From positions 2,232,001-2,296,000 of the forward strand of contig NC_092679.1 of NCBI RefSeq assembly GCF_964355755.1: 64,000 nt of DNA. Direction: 5' to 3'. The position numbers were made by a program, and so were the translations under genes. This document shows positions 1-11,574 of the stretch, in pieces; the stretch's first letter is position 1; every line of letters begins with the position of its first letter. Origin of the DNA: Antedon mediterranea. Taxonomy: Eukaryota > Echinodermata > Crinoidea > Comatulida > Antedonidae. Below the pieces are notes generated by a model. It did no database searches. It was not told the origin of the DNA and saw only the letters and a list, made by a program, of their open reading frames with translations.

Positions 1-284
1 TGTGTACACTCAAACGTAGCATTAATCTAACTTTATGTCAATGGCCACCAGATGTCTCTATGTAGACGGTTACCTGAACCAATACCAGTGAATCAAATAA
101 GGGGGGGGGGGGGGGCTCTATCTACACATTTTTATATTAGCCTGGAGAAATGGGAAATTTTGGACGTTCCACTGACATTTTAGAAACTCCCGGATAATCT
201 TGGTTAACTGCTGGACAATCATGGAGACCCCAGGACAAAGTTGAGGATTATGGCGATCTAAGTATCTGTACTGTTATAGCATAC

Positions 285-3200
285 CTGATTACTACTATCA
301 ATATCCAATGCCTTCTGCAGTGCAGACTGTGCTTGCGCCCATTGTTTCATTGCCATCAAGTTTCTACCTTTATGAATGTAGCCTTTTACTATAAATACAA
401 AAAATAAAAACATCTCCATTGTTATTCATTATTGGCAAAAATAATTTCTAATTCATTTCATTTTGTCCTGTTTATATAATGTTAAACAAAATACAGATCA
501 AGAATACTATTGTATATGTGACTGGGACATTGAACAAATTGTTTCCTTTTCTTGGTTATTTTGACCACTATTTTTAGTAGTTATATCACCAATAGGGAAA
601 TCCCCTAGTCATGTAGAGGGCAGCATTCAGGGATAGTAAATCTAGTAAGTAGAAGGTTAAAGATATATTGTTCCCCTAAAAAAATAATTGTTAAAACATT
701 TTTTGTTGAATATGCCATTTTAATGTCACATAACAGTTAATCACTTTGACCAAAAACTGGATTGATAAAAAGATGTAATTTTAAAGCAAAAAAAAGGTTT
801 TTTTGTTAAAATTAACAGTTTCTTTTGACTTTTTATAAGTGAAATAATTTGTTGGGTTTTTTTTTCTACAGAAGTGATTGACTTTATAAAAACTGAAAAA
901 TGGCCTATTCAAAGTCTGATTTTATCAATCTTCATTTTTCATGTTTTGGGGACAATACATTTCTAAGTACAGTACTGTACACTCTTTTGTTTAGTTTTTT
1001 TAAGCTCTGTCTACACTATCAAACTTTATGTGACAAAAAAGTGTGAAGTGCCCATATATGGACATGATGATGTCATATCACTACTATATTTGGCCATATC
1101 ACCGCCATATTTGGGCAGATCACACTTTTTTTGTAAAACTAGTTTGATAGTGTAGACAGAACTTAATACTTAGTCATGACAAACACAAGACTTACTGAAC
1201 GTTGGATCAAGACGTATACATTCATTGGCGTCTTTAACAGCGCGGTTAAATTCTAGCAGTTTGTTGTAAGCTGCCGCTCGGTTACTGTATATCTTAGCGT
1301 CTTCGGGATTACGCTTAATAGCTTCATCGTAACACTTGAGGGCGCTTGGAAAGTCCGCTGAAATATAAGAAAGCATAGTTGAGAATAGATATTAATGATT
1401 TAACATACATCAGTCATGAAGCCAATAAACTCAATAGTATATACATCATTAGGCAATAAATATATAAATAATAATAATAATAATATCCTGGATTTATATA
1501 GAGCCTAATGTTGTGAAACCTCTAAGCGCTAAACATTATTACCCCAGTCATTTTTTGGGATCAAACACGTATGGAAACATACTCCCATAATGCAGCTAAA
1601 AATAAATAAATAGGGCAAAAGAATACCCCTGTCTTAGATAACTTACCTTTCTGGTAGAAGTCATTTCCCTTGTTTTTCGCTTCTAATGACAATTCTGGGC
1701 TAATGTAAGCCTTCCTTTCTTGATCCTTCAAAATCTTTTCACACTAAAACACAATACCATTAGAGAATAATATTCACATGTTTGGAAACGGCAGAAAGAC
1801 ATTTTAAACATTAATCCGATCTCATAATTTTTAGATAGGAATTTAAAAATTTTTTTTTTCAAAGTACTCAATATGTTAATTGTCTACTTAAAAGTTAAAC
1901 TTTTTACGTACCTCTTGTTTCTTCTTTAGTATATCATCGCTTCTGTGTTCTGTTAATGATTTCTTGAAGTATACCAATGCTTCCGTGTAATTTTTTTCTT
2001 TTAGGTATGTGTTGCCTATCCGTCCAAACGCCCTTATAATAGAAATAACAACAATACATCAGTGTATGAGTTACTGTGCTTACTTAGTAATTGGTTTGGG
2101 TTCAAATCCCCTATATAATTTTTTGTTGTGGCCAAAAACGTGTTACTAAAGCTGTCTACACTATCAGACTTTATGTCACAAAAAAATGTGATGTGCCCAT
2201 GATAATAAGTTTGATAGTGTAGACAGAGCTTAACATTGATTTCTAATGTAATTGGTGAATTAAATATTTTATGATAATCAACCTTTAAAATGAAATAGTC
2301 ACATACAATAAGTAATAATTAAGAATAAAGTAAAATATTTTTACTTTGCAATTGTTTTGAACGGAGCTTTGTTTTCTCTTCCCACTTCCACCGCCTTCAA
2401 ACAATCTGTCCGACAGGCGTCAAAGTCTTTCTTCTCAAAGTGAACCGCTGAAAAATGACATTTATTTCATATAATTATTATTTATTTTTTTATAAGAGAT
2501 TAAATTATATGATTAAAATGAACAGAGATCAAAAAGAAATGAGGGCGACATACCAGCTCTGTTGGTAAGATACGTCATCTCGTCAGGATCTAACTCAATA
2601 GCTTTTGAATATAAATCAATCGCCTCATCAAATTCTTTTTTCTTGTAGGCAGCATTTCCTTCAGTTTTTAGGTCTAAAGCCTGAAAAAAAAATTAAATAT
2701 AAAAAATTACACATAACTATTAAAGATGTATTGTCCTCCAAAAACATGAAAAATGAAGATTAATAAAACCGGACTTTTAATTTTGCAGTTTTAATGAAGT
2801 AAAAAAAATCATTTCACTTATAAAAAGACAAAATAAACAGCTAATTTTACCCAAAAACTCACTGTCTGACAGACAATTTAGGTATTTTTTGCTTTAAATT
2901 ACATTTTTTTCAGGTAAATAATTTGTTTTCGAAGCAGTTTTTGGTCAAAGTGAATAACTATTATTTCAAAAAATTAATTATTTTTAACAAAAAAAAAAAA
3001 AAAAAAATTATTTTTCAGGGGGACAATAGATCTTTAAGTAAATAATTTAAAACATTTTGTGATTTGTACAAAAAAATTCAAAAGTATATCACAATTTTGT
3101 TTCTGCAATGACCGATTTTGGGTTTTGCAACTTTGTATTACACAACATTAGAGAGGGTTTAGACGGGAGATATTTGTAGCGTATGCTAATCCATGATGCT

Positions 3201-5855
3201 TTAGATCACGTGGTAGGTGTAGCTAACTATGCTGTAAATCCTCTGAGCGGTTTTCTAATTACTTCAACTTATTGTTTTGGCCAATTTCTTTGCAATGCAA
3301 GCAAGTTCACCAATGACAGGCAACAGGTTGGATAATCCATCACTTCTGATTGGCCACATTAATTGCGTTGTCGCACTTATGTCCTTGGGTTGTGTCCTAG
3401 TGGGAAACAAGACTTAAGTAGTACAAATTCTAATATAAGCGATTACACTAACCTTCTTTTTGTTTGGATCCATTTCTTTTTCGTCAGTTTCCATCTTTTC
3501 TGGTTCCTTCGCTTTTTGTGGCGTTGGTGCCGATGACCTGGGGTCATTTTCCATATCAGCGTCAGTTCCGAGCTTCAAATCAACTCCAAGTAGAACACTC
3601 AGTGTTTTCATAACTCGAGGATCTTGTAACTTCCTAAAAATATATCAAATTTTAAAAAAATATAAGTAAATTTGTGCTCTGTCTACACTATCAACTTTAT
3701 GTGACAACAAAATGTAATGTGCCCATATATGGACATGATGATGTCATATCACTACCATATTTGAGCAAAACAATGTAAAGAAACTGGCCACTTTTTTCAA
3801 GTCAGAGAAGGAGATATCGGATAGCTAGGATTTGCTTTAGAGGGCTTTTCTTCATTTTCATCATTTTCATGTGTAAGGCATATAAATATTATGGCCAGGC
3901 AAAAAAAATACTTTCAGATAAAAAATATACAAGCTCTGTCTGTCTACACTATAAAACTAGTTTGACAAAAAAAGTGTGATGTGCCCAAATATGGTATGAC
4001 ACATCATGTCCACATAAAGTTTGATACTGTAGACAGAGCTTTAAACTTGACATGGAATGTTGAAAGAAACAAGCTCTTACATGCCGATTGCATTGGGATC
4101 ACTTTTGAGCGATTTCAGTAACATTAAATATTCTGGATCCTTCATCCATTCTCTTGTCTCGGGATTAGCCAACAGTTTCTGTTCAATCCCTGGCATTCCA
4201 AACGGATTTGTCATTGATCGAGCTCCAGCTGCAGCTATGAAAAAAAAAATGATAACATTGTTTAAAGCTCTGTCTACACTATCAAATTAGTTTGCCAAAT
4301 TTTTTTTAAATCATTTGTCTAAAAAACAATAGAGATACTTATCATCATCAATTTCTTTGCTTATTCTTTTGTTTATAATACATTGTTTTTAAGATTGTCA
4401 GAGTTTGTAAAGCTCTGTCTACACTATCAAACTTTATGTGATGTGCCCATATATGGACATGATGATGTCATAGCACTACCAATTTTAGGCATATCATTAC
4501 CATATTTGGGCACATCACATTTTTTTGTCAAACTAGTTTGATAGTGATTTGTAGACAGAGCTTAAGTAAATGATATGAAACATGTGGAACTGATATTGAG
4601 ATTATTTTAATACCTGCTAGTTCTTTATCACAGTCTTCAAGACCTTTTTTAAATGCATCACTGGCTGGATCAACTTTCAGGCCTTCAGTATAAACAGCTT
4701 TTGCATCTTCGTAACGTTTTAAAAATTGCAGTGCCGTTGCTTTTCTTGAATAACCCTATAAAACATATACACAAATTATTATTTTACTGTGTAATAATGT
4801 CAACACACAAATTTTACTCTTTTTTTCATAAGACAGTCTGAGTTGATCCACTGTGTACTAGACTACAGTAGAACGTCTTTACTGGGAGATACACTAAGGG
4901 GACAATTTCAGGTTAAACAAATGAAACAAACGTTGTAGTGTCCCAAAGGCGTCCCTTTAATTATATATAGTTCTACTATATAAAAAGACACCTGACCTTT
5001 GACCAGTCTGGTTTTACTTTGATTGTCATTTCAGCATCTGTCAATGCTTTCTCGTATTGTTTAATGTTGGCATAGGCAGCAGAACGATTACTATAAAGGA
5101 CGTGGTTGCTAGGGTCTAATTTAATGGCTTCTGTATAGCTGGTAATGGCATCTTTAAAACGTCCTTCCTTTTGTGCTTCATTTCCCTCATTCTTTAACTT
5201 TACTGCCTGTCACAAAAAAAAATCAATCAAAATTACCAATTACATTTTTTATTATTTAATCTAAATAAATTTAATTATTCTAGCCTAACCTTTATCAGAT
5301 TGAAGTAGTAGTACTCAAGTAGTAGAGAAAAAAATTGGTGACCAAAGTAGGCTAGTACTACTACTGGCCTAATTTAGCCTAAATGATATATTTAAATAGG
5401 CCTGGGCCTACTAGCTAGTAGGATCTAACTAGCCCTAGCTAGCCTAGATAGGTACCTAGCCCAGCCCAGCAGGCCTAGGCCTAGCATATATTTTTTTCAA
5501 AAATTTTGTATGATTTTCTATAGGCCCCTAGTATATGTCTTCATTTTTCACCTAGCATAACTGTTATATTGATTTTTATATTTAATTGATGATTTATGAT
5601 TAGACTGAGGTAGGTCTAGGCTAGGCTAATTAGGTTTCTATCTGGACTAGGTCTAGGGCCTAGGCCTATTCTTTTGATTTCCGACACACATGGCCGGATG
5701 CGGAAACAACGGTCTGTGCCGCTGTGTGCACACACGGGGATTCACACAACAAAAAAGATCATCATTTTATTTGTCTATAAAGTGAAAAAAACATCACTTT
5801 TTCACAAAAAATAAATTACCGTTTTCACACTTACTTGTGCTTTTTCATCAGCCAT
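285..5855 (-). CDS. STIP1: STIP1/HOP Hsp70-Hsp90 organizing protein, 11 exons, 3' end off the window
   Basis: Cytosolic co-chaperone whose TPR domains bind the C-terminal EEVD tails of Hsp70 and Hsp90. Coding exons in order: 5835-5855, 4997-5206, 4614-4755, 4081-4234, 3453-3633, 2554-2680, 2345-2447, 1912-2032, 1647-1743, 1196-1357, 285-388. Phases agree and they total 1422 nt (474 codons). The start is MADEKAQ. Residues 8-124 are TPR1 ([19 protein letters not shown]), about 130-190 DP1 ([31 protein letters not shown]), then an acidic/Pro linker. TPR2A covers about 240-360 ([30 protein letters not shown]) and TPR2B about 365-474. Human STIP1 has 543 residues, so the missing part is the C-terminal DP2 domain, left of base 285. 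The clamp arginine expected in TPR2B is histidine here (residue 445). Several introns carry MITEs. Identification is secure; splice sites were read by eye. Confidence 0.95.
657..966. repeat. Long-TIR MITE (family 2), full copy
   Basis: Bounded by a diverged TTAAAGATATATTGTTCCCC on the left and GGGGACAATACATTTCTAA on the right, with inner arms that are also inverted (gaatatgccattttaat / aaaatggcctattcaaa). No ORF. Right of the last in-window STIP1 exon, in an intron. Confidence 0.7.
1003..1163. repeat. Palindromic MITE (family 1), full copy
   Basis: Ends are AGCTCTGTCTACACTATCAA and its inverted match GTGTAGACAGAACT; the interior has the ATGTCATATCAC and CATATTTGG words of the family. In a STIP1 intron. 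Confidence 0.85.
1464..1612. repeat. AAT microsatellite plus retroelement-tail-like sequence
   Basis: An (AAT)n run is followed by a stretch with 'tttatatagagcctaatg' and 'tctaagcgct', words I associate with 3' tails of non-LTR elements in marine invertebrates. The assignment is tentative. Confidence 0.35.
2150..2230. repeat. Palindromic MITE (family 1), internally deleted
   Basis: Both terminal arms are present (AGCTGTCTACACTATCAGAC / AGTTTGATAGTGTAGACAG) but most of the interior is gone, leaving an 81-bp hairpin in a STIP1 intron. Confidence 0.85.
2720..3036. repeat. Long-TIR MITE (family 2), full copy
   Basis: Starts TTAAAGATGTATTGTCC and ends GGGGGACAATAGATCTTTAA. Interior A-rich with a 20+ A run near 2990. 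In a STIP1 intron. Confidence 0.75.
3146..3418. repeat. Diverged family 3 MITE
   Basis: The right end reads TGTCCTAGTGGGAAACAAGAC followed by TTAA, related to the CTAGTGGGAACCAAGCTT end of family 3. The left boundary is a guess based on gggtttagacggg. Confidence 0.4.
3674..3772. repeat. Palindromic MITE (family 1), left half
   Basis: Left arm plus the first interior units; the right arm is missing. STIP1 intron. Confidence 0.75.
3932..4040. repeat. Palindromic MITE (family 1)
   Basis: Left arm AGCTCTGTCTG with a duplicated TCTG, right arm GTAGACAGAGCT. It ends 41 bp from the donor of the STIP1 exon 4081-4234. Confidence 0.8.
4266..4300. repeat. Palindromic MITE (family 1), terminal fragment
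   Basis: Only AGCTCTGTCTACACTATCAA and a few following bases remain, next to the acceptor of the STIP1 exon 4081-4234. Confidence 0.65.
4411..4562. repeat. Palindromic MITE (family 1), full copy with TAA duplication
   Basis: Complete arms, flanked by TAA on both sides, a 3-bp target-site duplication. Confidence 0.85.
5280..5690. repeat. TAGGCCTA-rich low-complexity stretch
   Basis: The first STIP1 intron holds a patch made largely of permuted CCTAGGCCTAG/CTAGCTAG words, for example around 5400-5490 and 5620-5670. Similar patches occur near the LYST/GALNT2 divergent region (50930-51090, 52785-52925) and in the first GALNT2 intron (54020-54180, 55400-55560). No unit length is fixed, so it is compositional rather than tandem. 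Confidence 0.5.
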
Positions 5856-5926
5856 AATAGTAGTTTATAAAGTGTTTAAAGCTAGAAGTCTTGGGAGTTC
5901 GTATGAAAGTGTGGCTAGGCCTAGCC

Positions 5927-5974
5927 TTTATAAAGAACTTGATATCCACCCGCGCGCCGAGAACTTTCTGGAAA
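5927..5974 (-). promoter_or_regulatory. STIP1 heat-shock promoter: TATA box plus three-unit HSE
   Basis: At 5961-5973 the sequence is GAActTTCtgGAA, three alternating heat-shock units at exact 5-bp spacing, the consensus HSF1 site. On the minus strand TATAAA lies at 5927-5932, between this element and the STIP1 ATG at 5855. A start site about 30 nt past the TATA box would leave a 5'UTR of about 45 nt. A second TATA-like string lies at about 5863-5869. STIP1 is stress-inducible in other eukaryotes, so the element fits its neighbour. Occupancy by HSF1 is inferred. Confidence 0.75.
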
Positions 5975-6381
5975 AACACATGTCAGGGTTCAGTATGGAA
6001 AGCCAAAATCGCCAAAACCTGAAGCGGAACGTATCAGCAATTGTAATACATTTATTCAATCGATAACAGTGCATATTAATATTTTTGTATTTATTTTAAA
6101 TATATTTAACATCTTTAGGAAAAGAATAGACCAATAAACCCAAATCGATAAATTATTCTACATAAAACTTTTGAGTACCGTTGCAAGTCTTTGTTGTGAA
6201 TACGTATACCATGCTATAAAAAGTGAATACAAACTCGCTTTAAAGAGGAATAACTGTTTTCTTGAATAATTGCCTCTGCTCCGCTTATTGTTGATCATTT
6301 ATCCAAAAAACATCCGATAAACGGTTACTTTTTGAGATCTTGTTCAAAAGTATAAGAAAACTGTAAAACGTGAACAAAAAT

Positions 6382-9300
6382 ATGGTTTTGATGATACTGA
6401 CTTGCAAGTTTTTCTTCTTTTTACTTTTGGTATCTTGGAATACGACAAGTAAGTATAATACTGCATTTACTTTTATCATTCACTCTAGGACGCAACGCAA
6501 CGACGTATCGACGCACAGTGCTGTAAACATGGCAGGTTTGATTTCACGCAGGCAAACACAATTATGGGAAAGGCGTTTTCTTACGTTGCGTAGGTTGCGT
6601 TATGTTGCGTCGCTAGTGAGAACCAAGCTTAAGTAAATATCTTTGCTGAAGCAATTACCCTAAGACGGGCGCAACGCAAATGCTAAGCAATAAAACGTGG
6701 TTCCCACTAGCGACGCAACGTAATGCAATCTACGCAACGTAAGCAATGCCCTTCTAATAATTGTGTTTGCCCCGCCTCGTGAAATCAAACCTGCGATGTT
6801 TGCAGCACTATTGCGTCGTCGGTTACCACTTGTGATTACACAATACAGCACTCTATGTGTCGATACGTCACGCTGCGTTGTGTTCTAGTGGGAACCACGC
6901 TTTACGTCGTTGCGTCCTACTTAAGCTTGGTTCCATTCGCTTTTGATTGCTAACTGTTTATAACTTCGCTGTCATTGGTTAAAACGCTTGCGTTGCGTTT
7001 ACGTCCTTGCGTTACGTTCTAGTGGGAACCAAGCTTTAGTAGGAACCAAGCATTTACTTGATTATCTTCCCACTAGAGACGCAACACAAGAAAATCAAGT
7101 GATTTGACTACACACAAGTGATGGATTACTGTCGCTATGATCAACTCTCGCGTGCGTTGCGTCGTCTACGTCCTTTGCACTGCGTCTCTCTATTGGGAAC
7201 CAAGCAACGCAAGTAATTTGACCAATCACAACGCAATGGGAATCATCAATAATAACGTCATCATCAAACTACTAGGCGTACTTGCTTTGCGCTTATCATC
7301 CAAGTGGGAACCGGAGCTTAACAAGTAAAAGAGAAAACAAAAGACGTTGTACACAGCATGTCATATATTTATTTTATACCAGTATGTTATATTCTTTCCA
7401 CAGACGCTATTGACTTATTAAATTCGACGAATGTCCGTATATATTATCACAATAATGTAGGAGGCCTAACCGACGCAGAATTCGCCATTGACGGAAATGA
7501 GCTAACACTGGCAAACACAGGTATAAACGACGAAGCCTAAAACCTTGCACTATCAAACTTTATGTGACACAAAAGTGTGAAATGCCCAAAGATGGTAGTG
7601 ATATGACATCATCATGTCCATATATGGGCACATCACATTTTTTTGTCACATAAGTTTGATAGTGTAGACAAAGCTTTATAATATATTACATGACTGTATA
7701 CAAAGAGTATATTATGGTAATTGTTCGATAACGCGTCACTGATATAATAATAATAATAATAGGCCCCTAATAATAATAATAACAATAACACTAACAATAA
7801 TAATAATAATAATAATAAAGACAATTTAATAAAGAGCTTAATTATTTATTCAATTTATGTTACTTTAATTTATAGATTATCAAGTTGATCCGGCAATCGT
7901 TTTAGAATTCTCCCAATTTGTCTTTATCACCTATGTCAGAATATCTGCTATAATTACTCATCTGTTATCATGTAAGTTGCTAATATTATTATATTAGTTA
8001 TTTCTCACAATGTTTAATTGTTTTGCTCTCACAACTGTAATTACGAATCAATGTATATCAATATAATATAAGGAGGTGGTATGTCCTTCTAATAGTAACA
8101 TAAGAAGTCTTTGTTTAAAAATAATCCTAAGTATGCATATTGGAATCGATATACAATCTAAAGACATCTACAATAATTGACGACATTAATTATCCTGTAT
8201 ATATAACCAAAGAACTTATAACACAAGAATCTCCTGTTCTTCAATTTGCATTCAAAACACAGTATCGGAAGTATAGGGTTAAAAGGTCAAACTGGGCGCC
8301 CCCCCCCCCCCACCCTAGAGTATTAGCAGATCCCCTCTATGAGTTTGACTTTCTAATTTGATGCGGGCGCCCTACTCCATGGCTAACAATGGCGCCACCC
8401 ATTAGCTCTATTCTATCCCACAATGCCTTTCGAAATTGTTACGCGCTTCGGACGAACAGGAGATTCTTGTGTTATAAGTTCTTTGATATAACCATATAAT
8501 TATTTGATATATAGTTAGGCCTACGTATACAAAATGAATCATTTAGTTGGAGAAATTGTATTATTTGCCGATTAACAGCCGATCACAAATTATTTAGTTA
8601 TAACTTCTTGCTTGAATATAAATCAACCAAAATGCTAATGCTGTTGTTTTGAATTTTATAATAATATTGTATGATAAAATTGATTTGAACCCGTTCATTT
8701 GAACAAGACGATGGAACAACTTTTTATATTATTATTGAATTACATTATTACATATTAATTAATACGTGTAGATTAACGAAAATTTAAAAAATTAATTTAA
8801 AAAAACTTTACTAACACTGTAAGTCACACATCAGGCAATGTAGGCTATCTATTTTCTTAAAAATTCATAAAAAGAAGGAATTCTATAAAATTCTAAAAAC
8901 ATATTAATGCGTGTCAAGACTACTATACTATTATTATCTGTTCAATCATCATTCGGTACAATTTTTAACAGTTCCCGTTACAGTCCGGATTGGAAGTTCG
9001 AGTAACATACGAGAAAACACAATCTGTGATACGGTTTTTTGGGGAGCTAATATAGATATAAAGACAGCACACTTTGGGAAATTTCTATCCCTTCAAGAAG
9101 AAGATTGTTCGTTTCTTTGCTCTTTTCACCTTTATGAAATCTACGTGTATGGTGTAACAGGTACTATATTTTTATACTATAATATTTTTATACTATGTTT
9201 TTATATCTGTTCTGTGTTTTTTTTTTTTGTGATAAGTGAGAAATGCAATTTCCAATTTATTTAGACAGTAGGCCTATAAGTCATATGTAGGTAAGTGTAC

Positions 9301-10203
9301 AAAAAAAAGTGTACTAAAATCCCAATCAAGGTCTAGGACAACGTGGAACAAATATGACGTTAACTTTGAACCAAAACAGAGCTCAGAAATGTTCGATTAA
9401 CAGCTTTTAATTTATGCATAACTTATCTTTTTGTTTCAGTTGATATGTCTCTAAGGTATAACGGGTATTATCTGGATGGTACCTGTTACAAAGTTGTCAA
9501 TGAGACAAGTGATTGGTTGACTGCGCGTACAAAGTGTGACGCAGAATCGGACGCAAGTCATCTAGTCACCGTCAACTCAACAACAGAAAATGATTTTTTG
9601 TTTAACGTCATGAGTTTGGTAGGCGTGAAATCTACATGGTTAGGTTTGAGGAAGGAGAATTCGTTAATCGAGTGGGTTGATGGAAAGAACAGGAGTTTCA
9701 CTAACTTTGAAGACGTAACCAATGAACCGTCTGCCGGTTGTGCTGCTATTGACGCCAACCAATCGCCAGAGTGGAACTGGGAATCTTGCACAGACACCTC
9801 ATTTGCATATGTTTGCAAAAGACCAAGTAGGTTCAACGATGGAGATACAATATCTTATTTATTTTATCCATTAAATACGAGTTTCTTTCGCAATAAGACA
9901 ACAACATTTGCAGTTTATAATCTCTTACTGTTTTCTCTCTTTTCAGTATCGAATCGAGTGATCGTCCATAAGAAATATATTTCTCAGAAACATGTTGCAA
10001 CTGATAATACGATTCAGCAGTATAAGGTCCTCAATTCTGCTTTCTGCTCTCAGTATTGTATGGATGACGGCAGATGTCATTTCTTCTCTTTCAGTTCAGT
10101 GACTGGTGAATGTAGACTAAGTGCCTCTAGTGAGGCTTTAGTGGATGACGTACATGCTGACTATTTTGTAGAGAGTCAGCCATTTGCAACTTGCACCTTC
10201 TGA
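6382..10203 (+). CDS. Secreted lectin: fucolectin-like + C-type lectin + PAN/apple domains
   Basis: Six exons: 6382-6448, 7404-7520, 7876-7971, 8972-9160, 9440-9826, 9947-10203. Phases agree, 1113 nt, 370 residues. Residues 1-22 are a hydrophobic signal peptide rich in F/L. About 24-156 resembles a fucolectin/F5-8C beta-sandwich (DPAIVLEFSQF; VTVRIGSSSN; ending LYEIYVYGV). About 157-285 is a C-type lectin domain (GTCYKVV; WLGLRKEN; WVDG; C-terminal CxxxxFAYVCKR). About 287-370 is a PAN/apple-type domain (FCSQYCMDDGRCHFFSF; ECRLS). The usual calcium/sugar motifs are weak: EPS where EPN is common, WES where WND is common. Probable role is extracellular glycan recognition; ligand unknown. AATAAA occurs near 10399. 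The fucolectin call is the least certain part. Confidence 0.8.
6478..7326. repeat. Cluster of family 3 MITEs (CTTGGTTCCCACTAG ends)
   Basis: Four adjacent or overlapping copies fill the first intron of the lectin gene: about 6478-6638, 6661-6905, 6919-7037 and 7038-7326. They share ends like AAGCTTGGTTCCCACTAG and CTAGTGGGAACCAAGCTT and GACGCAACGCAA-type arms; some are diverged. Confidence 0.65.
7547..7675. repeat. Palindromic MITE (family 1)
   Basis: Arms CACTATCAAACTTTATGTGA and AGTTTGATAGTGTAGACA; the outermost left bases are altered. Second lectin intron. Confidence 0.8.
7741..7818. repeat. AAT/ATA microsatellite
   Basis: Interrupted trinucleotide repeat (AAT, with CAAT and GGCCCC interruptions) in the second lectin intron. 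Confidence 0.8.
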
Positions 10204-10947
10204 ATTCAAGATCAACATTTTTAAATTTAAACAAAATGTTGATTTAAGGAAGGATTATTCTTCGTTAAACTTTAATTAGATTTTAGAATATTAATAATTC
10301 AATTAATCATAATGTATGTTTATTATAAAAAAGTTTCTATTAGGTTGCCTACTTCTTCCTTCTGTCTCCTCGTTGTGCACTCTTCTCTATGATCCAAAAT
10401 AAAACACAAAATTATACATGTATATTTATTCTTATAATAAGAATTAATCAATATTATTACATCTATAAGGCAACCGTGTTTATCACACAATAGTCTATAA
10501 AATAGTTTCTAATACTAAAACTGCCGTAACACCTTGAAACCTGCACTTTAGTCACATAGTCTAAATAAATGTTGTTGTTGAATTTAAAAAAAAAAAAAAA
10601 GTAAAACCATTACAACTAAAAACCACTTAGGCTCTAATTTGTGTGCATAAGTTATTATTATACACGTAAACATTCAGAGTTCCCTAGTTTTTAAGTACTG
10701 GTTCCTTTGTTACTCACTAAATATATTCAATTAACAATAAATCGATAAGAATGTATACATTTTGTTATGTTTTTATTGTAGGTACGTGCTGCGCCTAATA
10801 AGCTTATAACAATTAAGACAACATGAAATATTCATGTTAGGTAATTTTCTGTAATAACTGACTCCGTCAAACTGGTGACGATCATTATCAAAATCTGTCT
10901 TTACTTTTAACTACGTATCATTGGCAAACTCTAAAACGTGGACAAAG
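10204..10947. other. Spacer between the two lectin genes
   Basis: AT-rich. It holds the 3'UTR of the first lectin gene with an AATAAA near 10399 and a poly-A run near 10590. I see no gene in it. Confidence 0.6.
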
Positions 10948-11231
10948 ATGGTTCTGTTGATGCAATTCTGTAGATCTGTCTTCATTTTCCTTTTGTTATC
11001 TTTGACAAGTAGGTATCCTACAATGTTGTTACGTTTATTATGCAACAACTAATTTAAAGGGTAACTCTATGTTTAAAATGTTTATAGTTATATAAACCTT
11101 TTGTAGCATTAATCTGAATGCCAGCTTTATGTCAATGGCTACCAAATATCTCTGTTGACGGTACTACCAGTAATGTACAGAGATTGTAACAACATATACA
11201 GTGTATCGGTGTTGACATATAACCTCACTAA

Positions 11232-11376
11232 AGCGGTCTACACTATACAAACTGTATGTAACAAAACAATGTGATGTGCCCATATATGGACATGATGATG
11301 TCATATCACTACCATATTTGAGCATACTACTGCCATATTTAGGCACATCACATTTTTGTCGAACTAATTTGATATC
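11232..11376. repeat. Palindromic MITE (family 1), diverged
   Basis: Left arm AGCGGTCTACACTATACAAA; interior units intact; right arm degenerates at AACTAATTTGATATC. First intron of the lectin paralogue. Confidence 0.75.
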
Positions 11377-11403
11377 GGCAAAGAAACACGAGCGTCATGA
11401 AAT

Positions 11404-11574
11404 ACTGTATATGCTTGGTTCCCACTAGAACGCAGCGCAAGTACGTAATGTAACGTAAGTGAGTTGGCCAATCACAAGCGATGGATTATTCGAACTCTCG
11501 CTTGTCATTGGTCAACACGCTTGCGTTGCGTTTACGTCCTTGCGTTACTTTCTAGTGGGAACCAAGCTATAGAG
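11404..11574. repeat. Family 3 MITE, clear copy
   Basis: Starts GCTTGGTTCCCACTAG and ends CTAGTGGGAACCAAGCTA, with inverted arms AACGCAGCGCAAGTACG and CGTCCTTGCGTTACTTT. Confidence 0.75.

Noticed and set aside
8140-8361. Open frame between lectin exons 7971 and 8972 that could be another exon
   Set aside because: Phase and fold fit better when 7971 is joined directly to 8972, and the only acceptor before it has no pyrimidine tract.
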